A DNA stretch of 64,000 nucleotides from Blastocatellia bacterium (lineage in GTDB: Bacteria > Acidobacteriota > Blastocatellia > UBA7656 > JADIYM01). A program made the translations under genes and the position numbers. Shown here piece after piece: positions 55,299 to 63,810 of this stretch (position 1 is its first letter; every line of letters begins with the position of its first letter). The stretch covers positions 223,501 to 287,500 of the forward strand of contig JADIYM010000004.1 of NCBI GenBank assembly GCA_016705245.1. The letters are read 5' to 3'. The notes under the pieces were generated by a model. It was given only the letters and a program-made list of their open reading frames with translations. It did no database searches and was not told the DNA's origin.

Positions 55299-57329
55299 CT
55301 ATTGAATCTCGAGCCATCCGTCGCGAAATGCGGCCGGATCTTCGGCCCACGTCGACTCAACTGAACGGAGGTGACCCGGGGGTGCCGGCGGCTCGCTTGT
55401 CGCCGCAATCTGCCGCCCATCTCCATTGCCCGACGTGACCCCGAGTGCCGGCACGTCGCGGACGCCGGCCGCCGGTGCACCGGTCTCGAAATGCACGATC
55501 GACAACACGTCGGCCGGCATCAGGGGCGTCAGCTCGGCCACCTGCTGCAAGCTCACCGTTCCCTTCTTCACGAGATCGAGTCCGCGTCGCCGCAGCGGGG
55601 TCATCCCTTCGCGAACCGCCAGCCGCCGAAGCGCTTCCTCAACCGAGGCGCCGCCCTTTGCCAGCATCGTCCGAAGCTCGTCCGACACGATCATCGTCTC
55701 GTAGATCGCGAAACGGCCGTATGTGCCCTTACCGTGGCACATCGAACAGCCTCGCGGCTCACGCGCGCGGATGGTCGCAATCTCTTCGGGCAGGAACTGC
55801 TCGGCCAGAAGAACCTCGACGGGATAATCGACCGGCCTCGAACAATGCTCGCAGAGTCGATTGAGGAGCCTCTGTGCCACAACCAGTGTCAGCGCAGACG
55901 CGAGATTGAACGCCGAGACGCCTTCCTCGATGAGCCGCGTCGTAACCGTCGCGGCGTCGCGCGCGTGGACCGTTGAAAGAACCTGGTGCCCGGTCAGTGC
56001 CGCCTTTATGACGAGTTGCGCGGTCTCTTCGTCGCGGACTTCGCCCACGAGAATGCGGTCGGGCGAGACGCGAAGCGCGGTCTTCAACATTCGCGCGAAC
56101 GTCTCGCCCTTCAGCTCGTTTACGGCCGACTGGGTGACGCCGGGCAGCCGAATTTCGACGGGATCCTCGATCGTGATGATGTTTTCGCGGTCCGAGTCGC
56201 ATTCGCCGAGAATCGCCGCGAGCGTCGTCGTCTTCCCCGATCCGGTTGGACCCGAGAAGAGCACCAGTCCGCCGCGATGATCCCGGACCCGTCGGAGCGC
56301 CGCGAGCGTTCGCGGATCCGCGCCGATCGCCTCGAGCTTGGGACGCCGCTCGCTGTTGTCGTGAAGCCGTATGACGCAGCCTTCGCCATTGATCGTCGGC
56401 CGGATCGCCACGCGGAACTGTATGGACTTGAGCTCGCCCTTGTATTCGATCTTCATTTCAAACAGGCCGTCCTGCGACTTCTCGGACTCGGCGATGTCGA
56501 GCTTCGCGTATTGCTTGACGACCGAGACGATCTGCCCGGCCGCCGTCGGCGGCAGCGGCGTCATCGCGTATTCGCATTCGCCCTCGACCTTGTAGCGAAT
56601 GCGGAATTCAGCGTCGAAACACTCGAACAGGATGTCGCTCGCGCCGCGGTAGACCGCCTTCATCAGGATCCCGTTCACGAGCCCGCGCACCGTTGCCGGA
56701 CCGGGATCCGGCTGTCGAAGGACCGCACCCGACGCTGCATGACCGGCCGAGAAGAGGCCGGCCAGCTCCGTCGCCCGGGGCAGCAGCTGCTGGTTCCGAT
56801 GAAGCGGGTAGTAGACCTCCAGACACTGCGCCAGTACCGGGCCCGGAATGCGCACGAAAATCGGCCGGCGCGGACGATCCGCACTGAGGCTGATCACCCA
56901 CTGCATCTCGCTCTGGAGTTTCAATGAGGGCTGGTGAGCCACCGCGATCGAAATGGTCGTCGCATCCATCCGGAACGGCAGGACGCCGAACTCGTGGGCG
57001 ATCTGCGGCGTCAGGGTCCGCAGAACGGAGGGTTCGATGCCCCGGGTCAGCTCCTGTGGTATCGATTCGCCGCGATCACCGACAACGACGAGCGACGGAA
57101 TCGCCATGCCGAGTGTGGAAGGACGTCCCACCGCGGCCGGTGTAATAGCCGGACCGGTCACGATCGGCGAACCGGTGACATCGCATGCCTCCGCGTCATT
57201 GTTACGCCGCTGCCGACGTTTGCGGATCTCGTCCGCGATATAGTCGCGCCGCCCGCCACCTGGCTCGCTGGCCACCGGCAATTTCGAGTCGCGGCGTCGC
57301 AATTTCTGAAAGAGTCGTGACACGCGCAT
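55299..57329 (-). CDS. PilB/GspE assembly ATPase
   Basis: 676 residues. After a basic N-terminus and an N1D-like domain (about 85-190), the GspE/PilB ATPase core has Walker A GPTGSGKTTT near residue 360, the Asp box ITIEDPVE, Walker B DRILVGEVRDEETAQ and the His box TGHQVLSTVHARDA. Two CxxC pairs (CEHC near 494, CSMC near 528) form the PilB zinc site. AAGGAG sits only about 3 bp before ATG 57329. The GTG two codons later (57323) has better spacing and may be the true start. It powers pilus extension; no pilT is in the window. Confidence 0.93.
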   Translation of the reverse strand: MRVSRLFQKLRRRDSKLPVASEPGGGRRDYIADEIRKRRQRRNNDAEACDVTGSPIVTGPAITPAAVGRPSTLGMAIPSLVVVGDRGESIPQELTRGIEPSVLRTLTPQIAHEFGVLPFRMDATTISIAVAHQPSLKLQSEMQWVISLSADRPRRPIFVRIPGPVLAQCLEVYYPLHRNQQLLPRATELAGLFSAGHAASGAVLRQPDPGPATVRGLVNGILMKAVYRGASDILFECFDAEFRIRYKVEGECEYAMTPLPPTAAGQIVSVVKQYAKLDIAESEKSQDGLFEMKIEYKGELKSIQFRVAIRPTINGEGCVIRLHDNSERRPKLEAIGADPRTLAALRRVRDHRGGLVLFSGPTGSGKTTTLAAILGECDSDRENIITIEDPVEIRLPGVTQSAVNELKGETFARMLKTALRVSPDRILVGEVRDEETAQLVIKAALTGHQVLSTVHARDAATVTTRLIEEGVSAFNLASALTLVVAQRLLNRLCEHCSRPVDYPVEVLLAEQFLPEEIATIRAREPRGCSMCHGKGTYGRFAIYETMIVSDELRTMLAKGGASVEEALRRLAVREGMTPLRRRGLDLVKKGTVSLQQVAELTPLMPADVLSIVHFETGAPAAGVRDVPALGVTSGNGDGRQIAATSEPPAPPGHLRSVESTWAEDPAAFRDGWLEIQ

Positions 57330-57336
57330 CTCTCCT

Positions 57337-58005
57337 TTACCGCACGGCGGATGTTGCTGGCGTGGCCGGAGCCGTCTTGAAGTAGCAGTTGAGCGTCAGC
57401 GAAGCTTCCGTTGTGAAGGCGCCGCTGTTGTGCGACTTGAGCGAGAAGGACTCGACCGTCAACAGCCTCGGGTACGTCGCGAGTCGGTCGAGAAGCGCCT
57501 GGGTCGGCTCATAGCGAGTGTGAATCACGACCGACACGGGCCGCGCCTCGACGACAGGCTGCGAGACTGCCGGTTCCTGTCCGGTGGCAGGCATTGGCGG
57601 TGGCGGCTTCGGAGTCGCCTTCGCCGGCTCGAAGGCAACTAGTCGGACACCTGCAGCGCCGGTCACGCGCTCGACATCGGCAAGGGCCGCCGCGAGCTCG
57701 GCTTCGGACGGAACCGCGGCCAGCGCTTCGGCATACTCGGCCTCGACGCTCTCGGCTTCGCGTCGAAAAGCCTCGTAGTTCGCGATCATCGCTTCGGTCC
57801 GCCCGTTGTCGTCGCGGACTCGCTGAAGCTCGGTGGCTAGACGGTCCGCCTCCGATGCGAGCGGCCGGATCAGGCCGATCTCGAGGGCAACCCACGAAAG
57901 CAACCCAGCGACGACGCCTAGACCGGCAGCCAATGCGACCGTCCGCCGGCGGCCCGACTTCTTGTCGAGCTCTGATGGATTCGATTGCGCTCCAGGCCGC
58001 GTCAT
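57337..58005 (-). CDS. PilO-like inner-membrane protein
   Basis: 222 residues. A cytoplasmic basic N-terminus, one TM helix (about 20-45, ALAAGLGVVAGLLSWVALEIGL), a coiled coil (EADRLATELQRVRDDNGRTEAM) and a periplasmic ferredoxin-like domain (SVVIHTRYEPTQALLDRLATYPRLLTVESF in pieces). ATG 58005 has GGAGGT 9 bp upstream and overlaps the upstream stop. It forms the PilMNO alignment complex with the fused gene before it. Confidence 0.85.
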   Translation of the reverse strand: MTRPGAQSNPSELDKKSGRRRTVALAAGLGVVAGLLSWVALEIGLIRPLASEADRLATELQRVRDDNGRTEAMIANYEAFRREAESVEAEYAEALAAVPSEAELAAALADVERVTGAAGVRLVAFEPAKATPKPPPPMPATGQEPAVSQPVVEARPVSVVIHTRYEPTQALLDRLATYPRLLTVESFSLKSHNSGAFTTEASLTLNCYFKTAPATPATSAVR

Positions 58006-59726
58006 TGGTTCGGACCTCCGGTGTAGTTCGCGGTAATCGTGAAGGTGTGCACGGATGTCTCGACCTCTTCGTCCGTGTCCGGGCCAGGCAGCTTCATCGT
58101 GGCCGTGTTGGTCTGCGGCGTGACGTCCGCGAAGCTCTCCCGCTTCTTTTCCATCGCCAGCGCGAGCGTGGGCCCGATGTCTCGCGCCTCGCAATAACCT
58201 GCGAGCTTGACGACCCCAGAGCCGAACGAGACCTCGGTCAATCGGACATCGGCCGGCAACAGCGATCTAATCTCGGACAGCAGCCGGGGCGGAGTCTGTT
58301 GCCGGACTCGGTGACCGTGGATCGTTTCCAAAAGGGATCGGGTGTGCGCGAGTCTCACTTCGGCCGTCTTCCACTCTGCCGCGATGGCATTCAGCTCGCG
58401 CTGCCGCTGCAGCTCCGATTCGAGCCGTGCGGCGGTTGCATCGTGACGCCGGGCGACGAGCAACCAGCGGGCGGCTCCGATTCCTCCCCCGATCACGAGG
58501 AGCGCGACGACAAACGCGACAATGCCGGGAACGGCACCGGCCGACATCTGGAATCGCTTCCCAGACTCGCCGCCGGCGGCGACGAAGCCCTCGTATCCAG
58601 CTGCGGCGTCTTGAAGGATCAGGGGCCTCTCCGCTGTGGATGCGGCAAGCGTTGCGAGCGCGCCGGCATATTGCGCCTGTTGCGCGGCCAGTTCGCGCGC
58701 GAGGCTGGGCTCGTCGATGCGCACCGCAAGCGCCGAGTCGAGCTCGTCCGTTTCGACCGACGAGCCGAAGCACGCGCGGAGGTACGCAGTTACAGCGTGA
58801 CGGTGGACAGCTTCGCCCGTGACTAGAAGCACGTCCGGCGAGAACGGCTCCGACTCTGACGCTAGCCCCAGTACTTCGTCGACGAGGTGAAGAAGCGTGG
58901 ACTGGTAGGCTGACGACTCGACGTCGGCGGCGCGAAGATCGGCCGCCGGCTGGGCGCGCTTCGTTCCCGCCGGCATCGAATACGATCCGGCGAATTCGAA
59001 CTCCAGTTCGGCTGGCGCCGTAGCTTCATCCACGGGCGTCGATGTCGCCGCCGCAGGCGCGATGGTCCGCATTCGATCCAGTAGCGAGGCCTGGTGGAGC
59101 AACCGGACGCGGCCATCGCTGATGGCGCACGCGGCCACACTCGTCGAAAAGCACATCATCGCGAGCGTTGCGCCGGCCGATGGCTCGAGACGGTCGGGCC
59201 GCACGGTCTCGATGAGGGCCAGCAAACCGAAAGCATCGGTCGTGGTGCGCGGACTCGCTGCTCCAGCATCGAGCCCACGTATCGAATCGGTTCGGGCGAC
59301 CGCAAGCAGACACTGATCCCCGCGAAACGCGTGGCCGACCGTGTATCCGGAAGCCGACACCGCCGCTACGTTTCCCCATCGGGATCCGGCGAGAACGGCA
59401 TCAAGTCGAACGGACTCCTCAAAGGAACGAACCTGCGGGGGCACTCCGAGCACGTCGTGCAGGACTTCGTCGCCGGTGAGACTCGTGATCCACTCGATCT
59501 GCGCCGAACCCTGAACTGTTCGAGTGAACTCGACCGCCTCGTCGACGAGCACGGGTAGTTCCGACCGAGAACCTTCGCGACACGACACAACGATTAACGT
59601 GTCGTGATCGGGATTGGACATCCCGACAAGGACGCGCACTGCGTCGCCATCAACGTGGATCGATCCGACCAACGAGGCCCGTGGGACCCCGCTGTTGTCG
59701 CGACGCTGGCGCCTGGCTGCAATCAA
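58002..59726 (-). CDS. PilM-PilN fusion protein
   Basis: 574 residues from TTG 59726, which has GGAGG 8 bp upstream and a sigma54 promoter about 45 bp upstream. The N-terminal ~390 residues are an actin-fold PilM-like domain (SIHVDGDAVRVLVGMS, TDAFGLLALIETVRP, LGLASESEPFSPDVLLVTGEAV). A single TM helix (about 396-422, IVAFVVALLVIGGGIGAARW) is followed by a PilN-like coiled coil and periplasmic domain (LLPADVRLTEVSFGSGVVKLAGYCE). PilM and PilN are normally separate. The open frame continues upstream to 60086 but that part lies before the promoter. Confidence 0.78.
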   Translation of the reverse strand: MIAARRQRRDNSGVPRASLVGSIHVDGDAVRVLVGMSNPDHDTLIVVSCREGSRSELPVLVDEAVEFTRTVQGSAQIEWITSLTGDEVLHDVLGVPPQVRSFEESVRLDAVLAGSRWGNVAAVSASGYTVGHAFRGDQCLLAVARTDSIRGLDAGAASPRTTTDAFGLLALIETVRPDRLEPSAGATLAMMCFSTSVAACAISDGRVRLLHQASLLDRMRTIAPAAATSTPVDEATAPAELEFEFAGSYSMPAGTKRAQPAADLRAADVESSAYQSTLLHLVDEVLGLASESEPFSPDVLLVTGEAVHRHAVTAYLRACFGSSVETDELDSALAVRIDEPSLARELAAQQAQYAGALATLAASTAERPLILQDAAAGYEGFVAAGGESGKRFQMSAGAVPGIVAFVVALLVIGGGIGAARWLLVARRHDATAARLESELQRQRELNAIAAEWKTAEVRLAHTRSLLETIHGHRVRQQTPPRLLSEIRSLLPADVRLTEVSFGSGVVKLAGYCEARDIGPTLALAMEKKRESFADVTPQTNTATMKLPGPDTDEEVETSVHTFTITANYTGGPNQ

Positions 59727-59768
59727 TGTTCCGGCCTCCGGTGAAATTCGAGAGTCGACTGACGCTGA

Positions 59769-59784
59769 GGCAAGTACCGTGCCG
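59769..59784 (-). promoter_or_regulatory. Sigma54 (-24/-12) promoter of the pilus operon
   Basis: On the minus strand CGGCACGGTACTTGCC: GG (-24) and GC (-12) are separated by exactly 10 bp and match the YTGGCACG-N4-TTGC consensus except C for T. The predicted start is near 59758, giving a 32-nt leader to the TTG codon of pilMN. Confidence 0.75.
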
Positions 59785-60036
59785 ATGTGACAGAGACTCG
59801 GACGGAGTCGGAAACGATGTGAAACAGGTCCAAACTTTGACGTGCCGGGTAACCACTCGACTGTCGGGGTCAATAATTCGAGTAAAAAATTTGTGAATCG
59901 TGAACAAACTTTTGAGTAGTCGAGAACGGTCGGAGTGAGTCGGTGCTTGCCTCGTCGTGCGCCAATTCTGGTTCCCCCGGAGCAATTTCGAGTTGGGCGC
60001 GCGCCTTTGAAGGGAGGAGATTTCCCTCTTCGCGGC

Positions 60037-60053
60037 TTGGCACGCCTCTTGCC
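60037..60053 (+). promoter_or_regulatory. Sigma54 (-24/-12) promoter of the GGDEF gene
   Basis: TTGGCACGCCTCTTGCC matches the sigma54 consensus YTGGCACGNNNNTTGCW at all core positions, with GG-N10-GC spacing. The start site would be near 60064, 35 bp before ATG 60099. The 250 bp between this and the opposing promoter could hold enhancer sites; I did not find a clear repeated motif there beyond AT-rich sequence at 59870-59915. Confidence 0.85.
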
Positions 60054-60098
60054 GGAGTCTGTGTCCGAGTCTTCGCAATCCTCCACCGCTCCATTCTC

Positions 60099-61544
60099 AT
60101 GACGAATTCACCTTCGAATGACCGTCCGTCCGGCGCTCGCGCGGTGCGGCTCCTATTTTTCCTTGTCGCGGCCGCGATTCTTGCGGCGATTTGTCTCGTC
60201 TCGTGGGCAGTCGAAGTACGAACATCGCCGAGCGCGGAAGGGCCCGAATCGCTCCTCGCAGCCATAGCTTCAGCGCGGACCGTAGGAACGGCTGCGACTG
60301 TCAGGGAGAACAGCGCCTTCGACGCGAATGCGGCGTGGATTCGCGCGGTCGACGCGATCATTGCGGAGTCCGCATCTCTGCACGATGATCGGCTCGCGAA
60401 GACGACCGCACGACTGACTTCCACTGTGTCCGGATCAACCGTCACGCGTCTTTCGGCACTCGACGAGGTCGAGGCGGAGGCGCGAGCCGCCTTCGTGGCG
60501 GCCCAGCTCGAGACGAGGCGCACGACCGGACAGGTTTGGCTAATCTCCTCAATCGCATTCGCCGGCCTGGCGCTTCTCGTATTTGCAGCCCTCACCGTGC
60601 AGCTGACCGGCCTGGCCGCCGAGCGCTCGGTTCTCGACCGCCTACTTCCCCTGGGGCACCCTTCCGAGGGACTCGTCACCCGTGTGTCCCGCCTGACTGG
60701 ACGGGCATCGAGTCTCGTCGAGCGTCAGTCGTCGCTGGTTTCGGAGCGCTTCGGGCTCGTGCGTGCCCTCGCCGATCTCGAAGAGAACGAGCAGCGACTC
60801 GTATCGGAGACCCGCCTGCACCGCGACGAGATCGAGCGACTGCAGGTATCGCAGATGCGCGATGAGCTGACGGGAGTCCTGAACTTCAAGTACTTCCTAA
60901 TGCGGTTGAGCGAAGCGCTCGACGAGTTCATTGACGAGCAGCGTCCGTTCTGTCTCCTGGCTCTCGACCTCGACGACTTCAAGGGCATCAACGACGGGTA
61001 TGGGCACCACGTTGGCGACGCGGCCCTCAGGGCGATGGGCCGACTTCTGAACGACGGAGCGCGCGATGGCGAGATTGTCTTTCGAAAGAGCGGCGACGAG
61101 TTCTACGTACTGATGCCCGGCGCTACGGCCGCCGAAGCGGTTGCGCGCGCCGAGTCCCTCCTCGCGGCCGTCAACGGTCACGAGGTCTCATACGAGGCCC
61201 CCGACGAGACGTACCGCGTGCACCTCGCAACCTCGATCGGCGTGCTGCACTGCGAGCAGGTCGACAAGAAGCTGCTCGCGTCGCTCAAGCGCGACCAGCT
61301 GTTAAGCGAGACCTACGGATTTGCCGATGCCGCGCTGTTCAAGGCCAAATACAGCGGAAAGGGCTGCGCGCGGATCTATACGACGGGACTTACAGTGGTC
61401 GAGGTCAATCCGAAGGAGTTCCCGCCGGATTTCGACGCACTCCACCGCGGCCTCAAGTCGAAATATCCCCTGCTGCCGGAGAATGCGAAGGACGAGTTCA
61501 ACGTCCACCTCGCCGCCGCGCGAAGGATACTGAGCGGTCGCTGA
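60099..61544 (+). CDS. Membrane diguanylate cyclase (GGDEF protein)
   Basis: 481 residues. TM1 (about 16-38), a periplasmic helical sensor (about 40-144), TM2 (about 145-170), a long coiled coil (175-250) and a GGDEF domain (about 253-400). The signature is SGDEF at 331-335, an allowed variant; the metal site is in LALDLDDFKGIND. The inhibitory RxxD site is not intact (RDGE), so product feedback may be absent. A C-terminal tail of about 80 residues follows. Expected to make c-di-GMP in response to a periplasmic signal. Transcribed from its own sigma54 promoter. Confidence 0.88.
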   Translation: MTNSPSNDRPSGARAVRLLFFLVAAAILAAICLVSWAVEVRTSPSAEGPESLLAAIASARTVGTAATVRENSAFDANAAWIRAVDAIIAESASLHDDRLAKTTARLTSTVSGSTVTRLSALDEVEAEARAAFVAAQLETRRTTGQVWLISSIAFAGLALLVFAALTVQLTGLAAERSVLDRLLPLGHPSEGLVTRVSRLTGRASSLVERQSSLVSERFGLVRALADLEENEQRLVSETRLHRDEIERLQVSQMRDELTGVLNFKYFLMRLSEALDEFIDEQRPFCLLALDLDDFKGINDGYGHHVGDAALRAMGRLLNDGARDGEIVFRKSGDEFYVLMPGATAAEAVARAESLLAAVNGHEVSYEAPDETYRVHLATSIGVLHCEQVDKKLLASLKRDQLLSETYGFADAALFKAKYSGKGCARIYTTGLTVVEVNPKEFPPDFDALHRGLKSKYPLLPENAKDEFNVHLAAARRILSGR

Positions 61545-61686
61545 CGCACATCGCGGCGCAACGGGAAGCTAATTCTTGCAATTGTGTTGCGAAGGCCGTT
61601 TTCGGCGGTTTTGGCTTCGTCGGCTAGCGAACTTCGGTGTACATGAGCGGTCCCGCGCTCTCTGTCAGCATCGAAGGAGGCCCCCC

Positions 61687-63786
61687 GTGATCGGAGTCGA
61701 AGCCTGGACCGTCCTGCGGACCGGTCCGTCGCACCCTGCCCCATCTTCGCGGTTCACCGAACCGCTTGATCGCGTCATCCATCTCGTTCGAACGTGTGCG
61801 CTCGACGAAGCCTCGGCGGCATCCGAGATGGTCCGGACCCAAGTCCGTGCCGAATGCGATTACGAAGCCGTTGGCCGCGCCAGCAGCTTTCTCGGCAAAA
61901 TTGCCAGGATCCGCAGTGACCTCGAGGCCGCGATGCGCGAGTTCGGAACGGCCATCGAGCACCTTGAACACACAGATCTAACTGGCTCGATCGCGCGGGC
62001 CTATCGGGGACTAGCTCACTGCCACCTGATCTCGCGCATGCCCAATCTCGCACTCGGGCCGGCGCTCGAGGCGCAGCGTCTCGCGGGACTCATCGACCTC
62101 CCCGCCACGAAGGATCGCGCGGAGTTCGAGTCGTCGATCTGCCTTGGATTCACCTACCTCGGACTCTCGAGATTGGCCGACGCCGAGGCTGCCTATCGGT
62201 CGATTGAGCGGCTCGTCCCGGCGATGTCGGTCGTGGACGTCTGGCTGCCGGGCCTTTTCGAGTTGCTCGGGGGCCGGCTCGATATCGAGCGCGGCAGGCT
62301 CGACGCGGACGACGCCAGATTTGCTTCGGGCGTCAATCGAATCGAGCAGGTTGTCAGGGACTTTGCGGATGCGAGTCTCACGTTCTGGCAATCCTTCGCC
62401 CTCGAGTGCCTCGGTCGCGCCATGGAAGACACGAACCTGCCAGCTGCCGTTCGGCACATGACGTCGGCCGCGCAGATCTACCGTCGAATCGGCGCCGTGC
62501 GCCTGTGCGACGCCGCCACGCAGTGGATCGAGGCAGCGCAGCCCGCGACCGGGTCGCGTTACGCTCCGGCGCACGTGATGCCGCGTCCGCGAGAGCTTCC
62601 GATGGAGGTTTCGGTCGTCTCGGGTCAGCTCGTCGCGGGTCCGAAGACGCGGCTCGTCTTCGAACGGGCCATGCGGTACGCCGAGATGGACCATCCGGTC
62701 CTCATCCTCGGCGAGTCCGGGACCGGCAAGGAGGGTCTGGCCCGCATCATTCATGAGATGAGCGACCGAAGCGCCGGACCGTTCGTGCCGATCAATTGTG
62801 CTTCGGTTCCGGAGAACCTCCTCGAATCGCTGCTCTTCGGTCACAAGAAAGGATCGTTCACCGGAGCATCGGACCATCAGACGGGACTTGTGAAGTCCGC
62901 GCACGGGGGAACGCTGTTTCTCGACGAGATCGGCGAGCTGCCCGAGGCACTGCAACCGAAGCTGCTTCGGTTTCTCGAAACACGCAAGATGCTGAGACTC
63001 GGCGACACTGCGGAGCAGGCGGTCGACGTGCGCGTTGTCGCGGCGACGAATCGCCGGCTCGAAGATGCCGTTCGCGGCGCTCGATTCCGCGAGGACCTCT
63101 ATTACCGGCTCAACGTGCTGCGGCTCGAGTCCCTTCCGTTGAGACTGCGGATGGAGGAAGTGCCGTCGCTCGCCCAGTTCATTGCCGAGGCCGAAGGGGC
63201 GCGGCTGACGGTCGGGGCACTGACGCTTCTGACGATCCACGACTGGCCGGGCAACGTCCGCCAGCTCCGAAATGTCGTGTCGAGGGCCCGGGCCGAAGTC
63301 GGGGCCGGAGCGACGTTGATTACGCGATCGATGGTGGCGCAGGCCCTGGCCGCCGACATCGGCTGTGCGATCGTCGACGTCGTGCCGCCACACCTCGAAA
63401 CGGCCGCGCTCGGTCCGCAATTTGTTCGAGCCGATCCGGCGGCCAAGGTTTCATGCTCGCGCGTGGCAAGTGAAGGTCCGCCGGCCGCCCGCGATTATCC
63501 GTTCATGCGGGCGGACGGCTCACTGCATCCCGGCATGGTACTTGGCGACGCGGAGCGCGAGTTTCAGATCTGGCAGATGGCCCAGGCCCTGGAGAGGTGC
63601 GAGCACGCAAAGTCGAGGACTGCCCGCTACCTCGGGATGAATCTCCAGACGTTTCTCGTGCGAGCCCGAAAACACGGACTGATCAAGGAACCCGAGACCC
63701 CTCCGGAGACGCAAGAAAGGACCCGGACCGGGACCCGGACCGAAACCGAAGCGGCGGGACCCGAAGTAATCGAACTTTCCCGTTGA
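61687..63786 (+). CDS. Sigma54-dependent transcriptional activator with TPR-like N-terminus
   Basis: 699 residues from GTG 61687 (GGAGG 6-8 bp upstream). The N-terminal ~300 residues are helical, TPR-like (GSIARAYRGLAHCHLISRM, CLGFTYLGLSRLADAEAAYR), with no receiver, GAF or PAS domain. The AAA+ domain has Walker A GESGTGKEG (near 342), sigma54 loop GSFTGA (near 389, Ser for Ala), Walker B GGTLFLDEIGEL and the arginine region FREDLYYRLNVL. A Fis-type HTH lies near 625-670 (HAKSRTARYLGMNLQTFLVRARKHG). It probably activates the two divergent sigma54 promoters upstream. Confidence 0.9.
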   Translation: MIGVEAWTVLRTGPSHPAPSSRFTEPLDRVIHLVRTCALDEASAASEMVRTQVRAECDYEAVGRASSFLGKIARIRSDLEAAMREFGTAIEHLEHTDLTGSIARAYRGLAHCHLISRMPNLALGPALEAQRLAGLIDLPATKDRAEFESSICLGFTYLGLSRLADAEAAYRSIERLVPAMSVVDVWLPGLFELLGGRLDIERGRLDADDARFASGVNRIEQVVRDFADASLTFWQSFALECLGRAMEDTNLPAAVRHMTSAAQIYRRIGAVRLCDAATQWIEAAQPATGSRYAPAHVMPRPRELPMEVSVVSGQLVAGPKTRLVFERAMRYAEMDHPVLILGESGTGKEGLARIIHEMSDRSAGPFVPINCASVPENLLESLLFGHKKGSFTGASDHQTGLVKSAHGGTLFLDEIGELPEALQPKLLRFLETRKMLRLGDTAEQAVDVRVVAATNRRLEDAVRGARFREDLYYRLNVLRLESLPLRLRMEEVPSLAQFIAEAEGARLTVGALTLLTIHDWPGNVRQLRNVVSRARAEVGAGATLITRSMVAQALAADIGCAIVDVVPPHLETAALGPQFVRADPAAKVSCSRVASEGPPAARDYPFMRADGSLHPGMVLGDAEREFQIWQMAQALERCEHAKSRTARYLGMNLQTFLVRARKHGLIKEPETPPETQERTRTGTRTETEAAGPEVIELSR

Positions 63787-63810
63787 CAGATTTGTCTCGA
63801 GCGGTATACT
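63783..63810 (+). promoter_or_regulatory. Strong sigma70 promoter, probably of an rRNA operon
   Basis: Perfect TTGACA (63783-63788), 16-bp spacer, TATACT (63805-63810), then a C-rich discriminator, as expected for stringently controlled rRNA promoters. It overlaps the stop codon of the sigma54 activator gene. Confidence 0.8.

Noticed and set aside
59821..59850. Additional sigma54 site (GGCACG near TTTGG) on the minus strand
   Set aside because: Spacing from GG does not place GC 10 bp later and the -12 element is missing.
59727..60086. N-terminal extension of the PilM-PilN protein up to 60086
   Set aside because: This stretch contains both sigma54 promoters and AT-rich leader DNA, and its translation is Arg/Ser-rich without family resemblance.
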